Assembly: GCA_015662475.1 (NCBI GenBank) | Contig: DQUB01000188.1 | Span: forward strand, 1 to 13,060 | Length of the DNA stretch: 13,060 nt | Reading direction: 5' to 3' | Source of the DNA: Pyrodictium sp. | Lineage (GTDB): Archaea > Thermoproteota > Thermoprotei_A > Sulfolobales > Pyrodictiaceae | Shown here: positions 7,160 through 13,060 of the stretch, one piece after another | How positions within the stretch are numbered: position 1 is the stretch's first letter | Layout: every line of letters begins with the position of its first letter | The notes under the pieces: model-generated | What the model was told of the DNA's origin: nothing | The model's input: only the letters and a program-made list of their open reading frames with translations | Database searches by the model: none | Made by a program: the position numbers and the translations under genes

Positions 7160-8155
7160 CTAGTACCACCACGTGTCTATGAAGTAGTGCTCGTTTATAG
7201 CACGGCTTTTGCCTGCCCAAGGACATATGCCGTGTTTTGCGAAGATGCACTGTTTGTTTTCGCAGAATGGGTGGTTTTCACAGGCATGGCATTTTGGCGT
7301 GTTGGGTAGGCATACTTTACGGCCGAAACTCCATAGTGCGTCATCTAGTGTGAAGTCGTCTAGCCCTGTTCTAACGGCTATGCTGTGCCATGCTTCTCTA
7401 ACCGTGGTTCTAACGAGGATGTCTTCCCACGCAGTGAATGGGAGCTCTTTTACAAGCTTATGTTTTAGAGGCTCTTCTAGCTCTACAAGGTTTAGCCTTA
7501 AAGCTATTCTGGTAACGTGATTGTCAACTGGAACTCTTTTATTCCACTTGTCCTGAATCTCAAGCACTCCTCTTCTCTCCAAAAATTTGGCGAGTAGCAT
7601 AGCCTTCTTCCATACAGGGTCGTTGTATGCTTCAAACACGGACAATAGCGGGATAAGACCGGGATCTTCGGGTGAACCAAATAGTCTACCTCGAGACAAC
7701 ATGATGATACGATATGCGGAACCCTCGTACAATTTGAGAAGTTTTCTCCCCAAATCTCTCAACAGTAGAACTCTTCTCTGCATGTCTGGTGGACAGATTC
7801 TGGCATTGACGCATAGCAGTTTTTTAGCATCTTCTAGGCTTAAAGTTGCTAGATGTTCTGGCTCGAATAGGCTGGGCTCCTCCCTATACGCTTTAGCCCC
7901 CAAGTAGTATAGGAGGTCTGCACCATGGATCTTGCGCCCACCTATAACTGCTTCAAAAGGTCTACCAGGTCTCCCCGTTCTATGGTCTTGAGAGACCATT
8001 ACGAGAAAGTATAGAGCTACACGGTCTACAGGATCGCTTGGAGGTGGATAGTATGTTGGGTCTGTAAACGTATCGGCAAACTCTCTAACCCTATCAACAA
8101 CAGAATTAATTGTCTGTGCAACTTGCTCGATAGATGCTAGGTTTAGATGTGGCAA
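7160..8155 (-). CDS. Endonuclease III-like [4Fe-4S] HhH-GPD-related protein of unknown substrate
   Basis: 331 residues from this start. The C-terminal half aligns by eye with endonuclease III: VPVDNHVTRIALRLNLVE (about 209-226) matches its VDTHxxRVxNR segment, with Asp211 in the catalytic aspartate position. Cys282-X6-Cys289-X2-Cys292-X5-Cys298 is the exact [4Fe-4S] loop spacing of that family. Two more cysteines follow (303, 311). The helix-hairpin-helix LPGVGxK motif normally just before the Asp is absent; WKKAMLLAKFLERRG stands there. The general layout also recalls the queuosine-nucleoside hydrolase Qng1 (DUF2419) fold, a catalytic relative of these glycosylases; this is a weak impression. 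Start: TTG 8155 follows GGTGG by 5 bases; TTG 8167 is the longest option. A base-excision or nucleoside hydrolase role is inference. Distal gene of a possible pair with the PAPS-reductase-like gene. Confidence 0.75.
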   Translation of the reverse strand: MPHLNLASIEQVAQTINSVVDRVREFADTFTDPTYYPPPSDPVDRVALYFLVMVSQDHRTGRPGRPFEAVIGGRKIHGADLLYYLGAKAYREEPSLFEPEHLATLSLEDAKKLLCVNARICPPDMQRRVLLLRDLGRKLLKLYEGSAYRIIMLSRGRLFGSPEDPGLIPLLSVFEAYNDPVWKKAMLLAKFLERRGVLEIQDKWNKRVPVDNHVTRIALRLNLVELEEPLKHKLVKELPFTAWEDILVRTTVREAWHSIAVRTGLDDFTLDDALWSFGRKVCLPNTPKCHACENHPFCENKQCIFAKHGICPWAGKSRAINEHYFIDTWWY

Positions 8156-8167
8156 GCCTACCACCAA

Positions 8168-8433
8168 GTGTTAGTGGGATGAGGAGAGAACCCCTTGCCG
8201 CACAAAAACGTGTGGAACGTTTCGCCCTGCCGACCCAAGAGCTCCACTACAGACCGATCCTATCAATCAAGTTCACCGTCTACGTAATGGTGTTGTAGAA
8301 ATCCTCACCTTCCAAACAGCTGTTAGGTATACACTACCGCTAAGATTGTTTCGAAAAGATGGAGTTTTGCAGAGAGTTTAGTCTTGCAAGAGACGTGGTG
8401 GAAGATGGGATTCGGCTTTTGCCATGCTCATCA
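8168..8433. other. Intergenic region with a dyad, no gene seen
   Basis: 266 bases between two minus-strand genes, longer than usual for this compact genome. It has a near-perfect dyad CCAAACAGCTGTTAGG (8312-8327, core AACAGCTGTT) and, on plus, a hairpin CCGCAC-AAAAAC-GTGTGG near 8198-8215. A TATA-like GTATAC lies beside the dyad. No convincing reading frame, tRNA or box C/D pattern was found. It may hold a separate promoter for the Fe-S gene. Confidence 0.4.
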
Positions 8434-9843
8434 CTATTCAGAGCACCGACTATCCACATCCACTCCTCTCCTCTCTAGAAACAGCCTGTATATCTTGGCT
8501 TTCCCATCTAGCTTCAAGAGCATATCGTGTATCCCAGTTTCTCTCATAGCGTAGAGTTCCCAGGAGCGTAGACTCGGGCATATGTAACAACCAATTCTGT
8601 AAAAGCCCATGCTGTAGAGGGGGTGTAGACTAACTCCTCGAGACAGCAAGTAGAGCTGGACATGAAGTGCTGACCAAACCTTTAAAGGTGTAACACGGTA
8701 GATGTCTTGAACCCCAATCATAGTGTCTTGCGTGAATGGGGATCTCTCACTCCTCTTCACACTCTCTACACTCCTATCGCCAACGATAACAAGCTTTCTA
8801 CCTTTTTGGGATGAGAGGAACCTTTTCAAAGCATCAAGCTTGAGACCAGTACACCACCTATTATCGTGTGTTGGTAGAGGTCGTAAACCGGCTAGCAACT
8901 CTCTATCGACACCAGCGTATAGTTTGACAACGTCAATGCCAAGTTTCTCGGCTAGAAGCTCTACATATTTGTGTGTTTGTGGGAATTCTGTTCCAGTGTC
9001 AACATAGACTACTTGGAGTAGGTGTTTGGGTATAACCTCTAGAGCCAATAGCAGTGTAGCTGTTGAATCTTTACCCCCACTCCACGGAACAACAACAACG
9101 TCAGGTTCCACCTCTTCAAAGACCCTTTTAAGCAGCGTCTTTGACCACTCTATTAGGACGTTGAGGAATGGTTGGCTAGCCTTTAAAACGTCTTGAACAT
9201 CTATATCGATAACCTCATAGTCTTCTGCAAGCCTATACGACGGTAGACTATCAACCTCAAAGTCTATTGCTACAACAGCTCTAGGTCCTTGAAACACTAG
9301 ATGTCTACCAACACCTTCGCCCACTCGCACAATAAGGGGGTTCTCGCCAAGTCTTACACCACATTTTAGCTCGAGAAGTTTCCTCCAAAGCCCAGTACCT
9401 ATGAACACGTCTACAGAGGAAGTGTTTGGTATCGAAAGTCTAACCTGGCTACCGCTTAGCGGTTTTGTGGAAGCAACATAGGTTTTGAGATCAAAGTCCC
9501 AATACACTCTAGTTGCAAACAACGATAGTGCTTCTACAACCATATTAGCGAGCATTGCAGGTCTCGTATTGCGTACTCGAGAACGTGGAACACGATAAAC
9601 TACAACGTCTAGAGGAGTTGAAGACTCGAGAATGTCGGCAGACTCCCAATCCTCTCTACCAAGCATTACAACATGTAGACACCCTTTCTCCCTCCTCTCC
9701 ATAACAGCTTTGACAAGACTCTCAGCTCCTCTAACACCACCAAGAGTCTCGACTTTGATAGGCCAATCTCCATAGTATTTTTCAACAGTAGCTTGTAAAG
9801 CTTTAGCATCCTTACGAGCTCGCACAAGCAATACAATACACAC
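8434..9843 (-). CDS. PAPS-reductase-like ATP pyrophosphatase with novel N-terminal half
   Basis: 469 residues. The C-terminal part (about 245-469) is a PAPS reductase/adenine-nucleotide alpha-hydrolase domain: SGGKDST P-loop (255-261), VDTGTEFPQT (281-290), RWCTGLKLDAL (329-339), GDRSVESVKRSERSP (355-369) and GCYICPS (418-424). Cys331, Cys419 and Cys422 give a C...CxxC set that could hold an Fe-S cluster, as in some sulfur-transfer enzymes. The first roughly 240 residues are a separate region I do not recognise. Start GTG 9843 has GGGAGG 9 bases upstream, and a TATA-like TTATACTA lies near 9875. True assimilatory sulfate reduction is only one option. tRNA or DNA thiolation, or another adenylation-dependent modification, fits equally; no sulfate-activation genes are nearby. 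The next gene downstream is the Fe-S glycosylase-like gene on the same strand. Confidence 0.8.
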   Translation of the reverse strand: MCIVLLVRARKDAKALQATVEKYYGDWPIKVETLGGVRGAESLVKAVMERREKGCLHVVMLGREDWESADILESSTPLDVVVYRVPRSRVRNTRPAMLANMVVEALSLFATRVYWDFDLKTYVASTKPLSGSQVRLSIPNTSSVDVFIGTGLWRKLLELKCGVRLGENPLIVRVGEGVGRHLVFQGPRAVVAIDFEVDSLPSYRLAEDYEVIDIDVQDVLKASQPFLNVLIEWSKTLLKRVFEEVEPDVVVVPWSGGKDSTATLLLALEVIPKHLLQVVYVDTGTEFPQTHKYVELLAEKLGIDVVKLYAGVDRELLAGLRPLPTHDNRWCTGLKLDALKRFLSSQKGRKLVIVGDRSVESVKRSERSPFTQDTMIGVQDIYRVTPLKVWSALHVQLYLLSRGVSLHPLYSMGFYRIGCYICPSLRSWELYAMRETGIHDMLLKLDGKAKIYRLFLERRGVDVDSRCSE

Positions 9844-10025
9844 TATTACACTCCTCCCACAACATCCATGTAGTATAACATTAGGTGTTACAAGCTAATC
9901 TAGGCTAGCCCACAGTTATAGGGTTCTAAAGGCAGCTACGTGTTTCCCCACATAGCAGCAATGCAGCACCACTGCATGTACAGAGTAGACAATATGTTGG
10001 ATGTAGAACACCAACAATACATTTT

Positions 10026-10139
10026 AAAACCATTCTAACATCTAGACGTCCAACAATCTAAAAGCAGCAACACCTTGGGAGCAGCGAACGTGGGGAAATG
10101 CGACTATGTCAACACGGACTCTGTCTTCAAAACCATTCT
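10026..10139. repeat. Direct repeat of AAAACCATTCT
   Basis: AAAACCATTCT occurs at 10026-10036 and again at 10129-10139, 103 bases apart, within the gene-free region. It could be a duplicated regulatory site or insertion footprint; two copies only, so chance is not excluded. Confidence 0.35.
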
Positions 10140-10215
10140 GATAGTGTATCTTGGGCATCCCGTGGTTGTGGGGAGTGAGCATGCAAGTAGCGAGTTTGAA
10201 CTCTTTTTGCTCGGT

Positions 10216-10280
10216 AAACCCCGCCTCACACCATCCCCCGCATGGGCGGGGGTCGGCCCCCGTAGGCTCGCGCGGTGTTC
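10216..10280. ncRNA. GC-rich, strongly folding block; possible structured RNA or attenuator
   Basis: A GC island in an otherwise AT-leaning intergenic stretch. CCCCCGC (10235-10241) pairs with GCGGGGG (10246-10252) over an ATGG loop. The same G-run CGGGGG (10247-10252) pairs equally well with CCCCCG (10257-10262) over a TCGG loop, so the two stems exclude each other. ACACC (10228-10232) and GGTGT (10274-10278) can close the whole. T-runs lie on both sides (CTTTTTG before, GTTTTTG after). Strand is undecided. High GC with stems is typical of stable RNAs in hyperthermophiles, but no known RNA family was recognised. Confidence 0.3.
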
Positions 10281-10378
10281 CTCATCACGTGTTTTTGAGG
10301 TTGGTAGGAGTGCATCAATTTTACCTTCATGAAGCCTCTTTGCCAGCTACCTATGATCCTTGCTAGTAGGGTTTGGCT

Positions 10379-11869
10379 TTGCTTCGAGATGTAAGAGAGT
10401 TTATCAATCTTTTAGAGGAGAAGGGGCTTCTTAAGCGTGTCAATGTAGAGCTTAGCCCTATTCTGGAGATTCCAGAGGTTTTACGGCGTGTTGCTGGATG
10501 TGGAGGACCTGCACTGTTGTTTGAGCGTGTTAAGGGTTATCCTGGTTGGCGTGTTGCAGCCAACCTATTTGGCACTTTGGAGAGGGTTAGACTGGCTTTG
10601 GGTGTAGAGAGGCTTGAGGAGGTGGGTGAAAGAGTTGCTAGGTTGATGGCTAGACCTTCTCCAACATCTCTTGCCGATAAGCTTAGAGGGTTAAAGGACA
10701 TTGTTAGTCTGTCTTCCTATATGCCAAAAACGGTTAGAAGGGCTGAGTTTGAGTACGAGGTTTGGGAGGGTGAAAAGGTTGATGTACTTCGTCTTCCTGT
10801 TTTCAAGTGTTGGCCTCGTGATGGAGGCCGCTATCTAACTTTCGCTCCAATATACGTTCCTGATCCTGTCAATCGCGTTATGAACATTGGGCTTTACAGG
10901 TTGATGGTTAGAGGTCCCCGACTACTAGTTGTACACTGGCAACTGCATAAGCGTGGTCAGCATGTGCAATGGGCTGCTCTTGAAAGAGGTGTAGACAGAC
11001 TTCCAGCTGCAGTTGTAGTTGGTGGACCTCCTGCTGCAATGCTTGTTGGTGTGATGCCAGTACCCTACCCTATAGACAAGCTGTTGTTTGCCGGCATTCT
11101 TGGTGGTAAAGGGATTGAGGTCTACAAGTTGCCAAATGGCGTCCTGGTTCCTTCTACAGCAGAGGTTGTGCTTGAAGGGTATGTGGATCCAAATAGCTTG
11201 TTTGAAGAAGGCCCCTTTGGCGACCACTATGGCTACTATGACAAGCCTACTCGTCTATTCCCCGGCTTCTACGTGGAGAGGATATGGGTTCGAAAAGACC
11301 CGATATACGTTGGCACATGCGTTGGCAAGCCTTTGACTGAGGATGCAGGTATAGGTAAGGCTGTTGAACGCATCTTCCTACCACTATTAAAGCTTTTGTT
11401 GCCAGAGATAGTCGACATAAACTTGCCAGCCTACGGCCTATTCCACGGCATAGCCATTGTCTCGATACGGAAGAGGTATCCAGGCCATGCCAAGAAGGTT
11501 ATGATGGCGTTGTGGGGGCTTTCACAGCTATCGCTGACAAAGATAATAGTTGTGGTAGACCACGATGTCAACGTCCACGATATAGGCCAGGTAATGTGGG
11601 CAATAGCAGCCCACGTGGACCCCCAAAGAGACGTGGTTATAGTCCCGAACACGCATGCAGACGAGCTAGACCCTTCAACACCAATTCCAGGCTATGGTAG
11701 TAAGCTTGGTATTGATGCTACACGAAAATTACCTGAAGAATATGGTGGTAGGGAATGGCCGGAAGAGGTAAAGCAAGATCCAAACGTGGTTGAGAAGATA
11801 GACAGGATTTGGCACCTCCTAGACCTCAACACCTCTTGTCACGCTACTGCTGGTGGGGTAGAACCTTGA
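10379..11869 (+). CDS. UbiD-family prenylated-FMN-dependent decarboxylase
   Basis: 496 residues, full length for UbiD. Family marks: NIGLYRLMV (about 169-177, with the conserved Arg174), VVHWQLHKRGQH (about 184-195), AVVVGGPPAAMLVG, VPSTAEVVLEGYVDP (about 257-271, with Glu262 and Glu266) and EEGPFGDHYGYY (about 276-287), which carry the prFMN-binding and acidic active-site region. Start: TTG 10379 has AGGG 7 bases upstream; TTG 10373 is in frame but too close to it. It is coupled to a UbiA-family gene by a TTGA overlap, suggesting quinone or related aromatic-acid decarboxylation as in UbiD/MqnL. The alternative is anhydromevalonate phosphate decarboxylase of the archaeal modified mevalonate pathway, also UbiD-family and known from Aeropyrum. 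Sequence reading alone does not separate them. No UbiX-type flavin prenyltransferase is in the window. Confidence 0.92.
   Translation: MLRDVREFINLLEEKGLLKRVNVELSPILEIPEVLRRVAGCGGPALLFERVKGYPGWRVAANLFGTLERVRLALGVERLEEVGERVARLMARPSPTSLADKLRGLKDIVSLSSYMPKTVRRAEFEYEVWEGEKVDVLRLPVFKCWPRDGGRYLTFAPIYVPDPVNRVMNIGLYRLMVRGPRLLVVHWQLHKRGQHVQWAALERGVDRLPAAVVVGGPPAAMLVGVMPVPYPIDKLLFAGILGGKGIEVYKLPNGVLVPSTAEVVLEGYVDPNSLFEEGPFGDHYGYYDKPTRLFPGFYVERIWVRKDPIYVGTCVGKPLTEDAGIGKAVERIFLPLLKLLLPEIVDINLPAYGLFHGIAIVSIRKRYPGHAKKVMMALWGLSQLSLTKIIVVVDHDVNVHDIGQVMWAIAAHVDPQRDVVIVPNTHADELDPSTPIPGYGSKLGIDATRKLPEEYGGREWPEEVKQDPNVVEKIDRIWHLLDLNTSCHATAGGVEP
11852..11858 (+). promoter_or_regulatory. Ribosome binding site deciding the UbiA start
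   Basis: GGTGGGG inside the 3' end of the UbiD gene, 7 bases before TTG 11866. It argues for the coupled TTGA start rather than the upstream in-frame TTG at 11809. Confidence 0.7.
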
Positions 11870-12783
11870 AGCACTCCGTAAGATGGGATCCTGGAGCACT
11901 TGTTCGAGCCAGCGTTTCCCGAATCTACAAACTTGCAAAGTTTGTTAGAATTGAGCACACACTCTTCAGCCTACCTTTTGCCTATGCGGGAGCTCTACTT
12001 TCAGACAAGCCATTGACAATGCAAACAGCTACTCTAATCTTCACAGCTCTCCTAGGCTTAAGAATAGCCGGCATAAGCTTCAACAATATAGCAGATAGAG
12101 ACATCGATGCTTTGAACCCACGTACAGCGAAGCGTCCACTGGTAACAGGTGTTGTTAGTCTTCGCGAAGCATGGGGACTTGTTATAGTTGGCAGCCTCCT
12201 ATACTACATCTCAGCAGCACTGCTAAACATCTATGCTCTAATGTTGAGCCCAATAGTCTGGGCAATAGCAATGTCATACCCCTACGCTAAGAGGCTTCAC
12301 TGGCTACCACACATACACCTAGGACTCGTCTTAGGCCTAGCAGTTTTCGGAGGATATGTGGCTGTAGAAGGATGCTATGCACAGTCAATCATACAACTTG
12401 TGGTTAGCGCTCCTTGGCCTCTAGTTCTCGGAGTAGCCTTGTGGGTATCGGGATTCGACACAGTGTATGCGATAATGGATATGGAGTTTGACCGCAAACT
12501 AGGGCTTGGAAGTATCCCTGCAAAATTAGGTGTCAAAGGAGCGCTGATAGCAGCACTAGTACAACATGCTATAGCCTCTCTACTCTTCATATACACTGTC
12601 GCAGCATATGGTCTTGGTTTGCCAGCCCATATAGCTACCATGGCATCAATAGCACTTCTATGCTATGAAGATTACCTGGTGCTAAAGAGCCTCAAAAACA
12701 TACCAAAGGCCTTCAACCTAAACCTCGTAGTTGGCCCACTATATGCTCTTGGAATAGTAGTGTCGAAGACTTTGAGATTCTAG
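11866..12783 (+). CDS. UbiA-family membrane prenyltransferase (4-hydroxybenzoate/MqnP-like)
   Basis: 305 residues, integral membrane protein with about eight to nine hydrophobic helices. Two Asp-rich Mg-diphosphate motifs are present: NNIADRDID (73-81) and DTVYAIMDMEFDR (198-210), followed by GLGSIPAKLG as in the 4-hydroxybenzoate/MqnP-type subgroup. It should transfer a polyprenyl chain from its diphosphate to an aromatic acceptor in the membrane. Start: the open frame reaches TTG 11809, but that overlaps UbiD by 61 bases. TTG 11866 shares TTGA with the UbiD stop and has GGTGGGG 7 bases upstream, so it is preferred. Coupled translation with the UbiD gene suggests prenylation and decarboxylation of one intermediate. 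The acceptor is not known; archaeal lipid prenyltransferases (DGGGP synthase) are the main alternative within the superfamily. Confidence 0.9.
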   Translation: MKHSVRWDPGALVRASVSRIYKLAKFVRIEHTLFSLPFAYAGALLSDKPLTMQTATLIFTALLGLRIAGISFNNIADRDIDALNPRTAKRPLVTGVVSLREAWGLVIVGSLLYYISAALLNIYALMLSPIVWAIAMSYPYAKRLHWLPHIHLGLVLGLAVFGGYVAVEGCYAQSIIQLVVSAPWPLVLGVALWVSGFDTVYAIMDMEFDRKLGLGSIPAKLGVKGALIAALVQHAIASLLFIYTVAAYGLGLPAHIATMASIALLCYEDYLVLKSLKNIPKAFNLNLVVGPLYALGIVVSKTLRF

Positions 12784-13060
12784 ACTGGGCATCCCAACAA
12801 TATACCATCTTTATCACGCGTGATCTTTATCTTCACAATATCGCCTAGCTCTAGGTATTTTGCTGGCGCTATAGTTACAAGCCAATTGTATTCTAGTAGA
12901 ACTCCAACAACTTCTCCTCGAAGCCATCCACGCGCAACAACTTGTGCACGAACAACATCTCCTACTTTGACTGGAGGCTTAACCTGTGGTGCATTCCTTA
13001 TCCCCCATTTCTCCCTTTTATAGCGCAATTCAACACCTAGCTTTCGTTCGAGATTTTCTA
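12780..13060 (-). CDS. C-terminal part of a TRAM-like domain protein, cut by right edge
   Basis: A TTG at 13028 could start an 82-residue protein, but the frame stays open to base 13060 (ENLERKLGVEL precedes the TTG), so the gene probably begins outside. About 93 residues are visible. VKVGDVVRAQVVARG, GVLLEYNWLVTIAPA and LGDIVKIKITRDKDGILLG follow the beta-barrel pattern of TRAM (OB-fold, RNA-binding) domains, including the typical GDxVxVxIT close. TRAM domains cap several tRNA-modification enzymes, including archaeal methylthiotransferases, or occur alone; the enzyme part, if any, is not in view. Convergent with the UbiA gene: the two stop codons share CTAG. Function beyond probable RNA binding cannot be stated. 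Confidence 0.6.
   Translation of the reverse strand, partial: ENLERKLGVELRYKREKWGIRNAPQVKPPVKVGDVVRAQVVARGWLRGEVVGVLLEYNWLVTIAPAKYLELGDIVKIKITRDKDGILLGCPV

Larger units (their letters stand above)
9844..10378. other. Long gene-free region with repeats and hairpins
   Basis: 535 bases between divergent genes, the largest gap here. It holds the upstream region of the PAPS-reductase-like gene, a repeated 11-mer, inverted repeats at 9961-9977 (ATGCAG/CTGCAT) and 9995-10016 (TGTTGG/CCAACA), a spaced 9-base inverted repeat (TTTCCCCAC 9943-9951 with GTGGGGAAA 10090-10098), the GC-rich block at 10216-10280, and a perfect palindrome CTTCATGAAG (10325-10334) before the UbiD gene. The short open frames inside have no protein-like pattern. 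A decayed small mobile element or an RNA gene is possible; no transposase remnant was recognised. Confidence 0.5.

Noticed and set aside
8428..8434. Box C-like GTGATGA on the minus strand at the end of the PAPS-reductase-like gene
   Set aside because: No CTGA box D within the usual 50-60 bases, so not a C/D sRNA.
10285..10291. Box C-like GTGATGA (minus strand) beside the GC-rich block
   Set aside because: No box D or D' follows; the GC-rich fold does not fit a C/D guide RNA.
10075..10332. 85-codon plus-strand open frame in the long gap
   Set aside because: Starts with TTG without a binding site, runs through the GC-rich hairpin block and has no recognisable domain.
1..13060. CRISPR arrays, integrases, transposases and complete tRNA or rRNA genes
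   Set aside because: No regularly spaced repeats, no transposase or integrase motifs and no complete cloverleaf were seen on either strand.

Overview
The window looks like a chromosomal piece of a hyperthermophilic crenarchaeon (Thermoproteota). The signs are many TTG and GTG starts, GGTG/GAGG-type ribosome binding sites, TATA-type promoters, very tight gene packing, a split PurS/PurQ/PurL enzyme, and protein families typical of Archaea. I cannot name the genus from sequence alone.

Left half (1-7064): a six-gene purine operon on the minus strand, read right to left as purC - purS - purQ - purL - purF - purF-like paralog. It turns PRPP into phosphoribosylamine (PurF), FGAR into FGAM (PurS/PurQ/PurL) and CAIR into SAICAR (PurC). 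purD, purM, purE, purB and the last steps are not seen here and may lie to the left or elsewhere. The sixth gene, cut by the left edge, is a PurF homologue that has lost Cys1 and the rest of the glutaminase active site, so it looks like a pseudoenzyme. Divergent from purC is a helix-turn-helix/phosphoribosyltransferase fusion. It is a good candidate purine regulator, resembling in logic the unrelated Bacillus PurR. The 234-bp divergent region holds facing TATA boxes with a palindrome between them.

Middle (7065-10378): after convergent T-rich terminators come two co-directional minus-strand genes. The distal one encodes an endonuclease III-like [4Fe-4S] protein without the usual helix-hairpin-helix glycine motif. 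The proximal one encodes a PAPS-reductase-like ATP pyrophosphatase with an unrecognised N-terminal half. Neither function can be fixed from sequence. A long gene-free stretch (9844-10378) contains repeats, hairpins and a very GC-rich block that can fold into two competing stems.

Right end (10379-13060): a UbiD-family (prenylated-FMN) decarboxylase is translationally coupled through TTGA to a UbiA-family prenyltransferase, suggesting quinone-type ring prenylation and decarboxylation. The UbiD may instead be the archaeal mevalonate-pathway decarboxylase. The UbiA stop codon interlocks in CTAG with the stop of a convergent gene that runs off the right edge and encodes a C-terminal TRAM-like domain.
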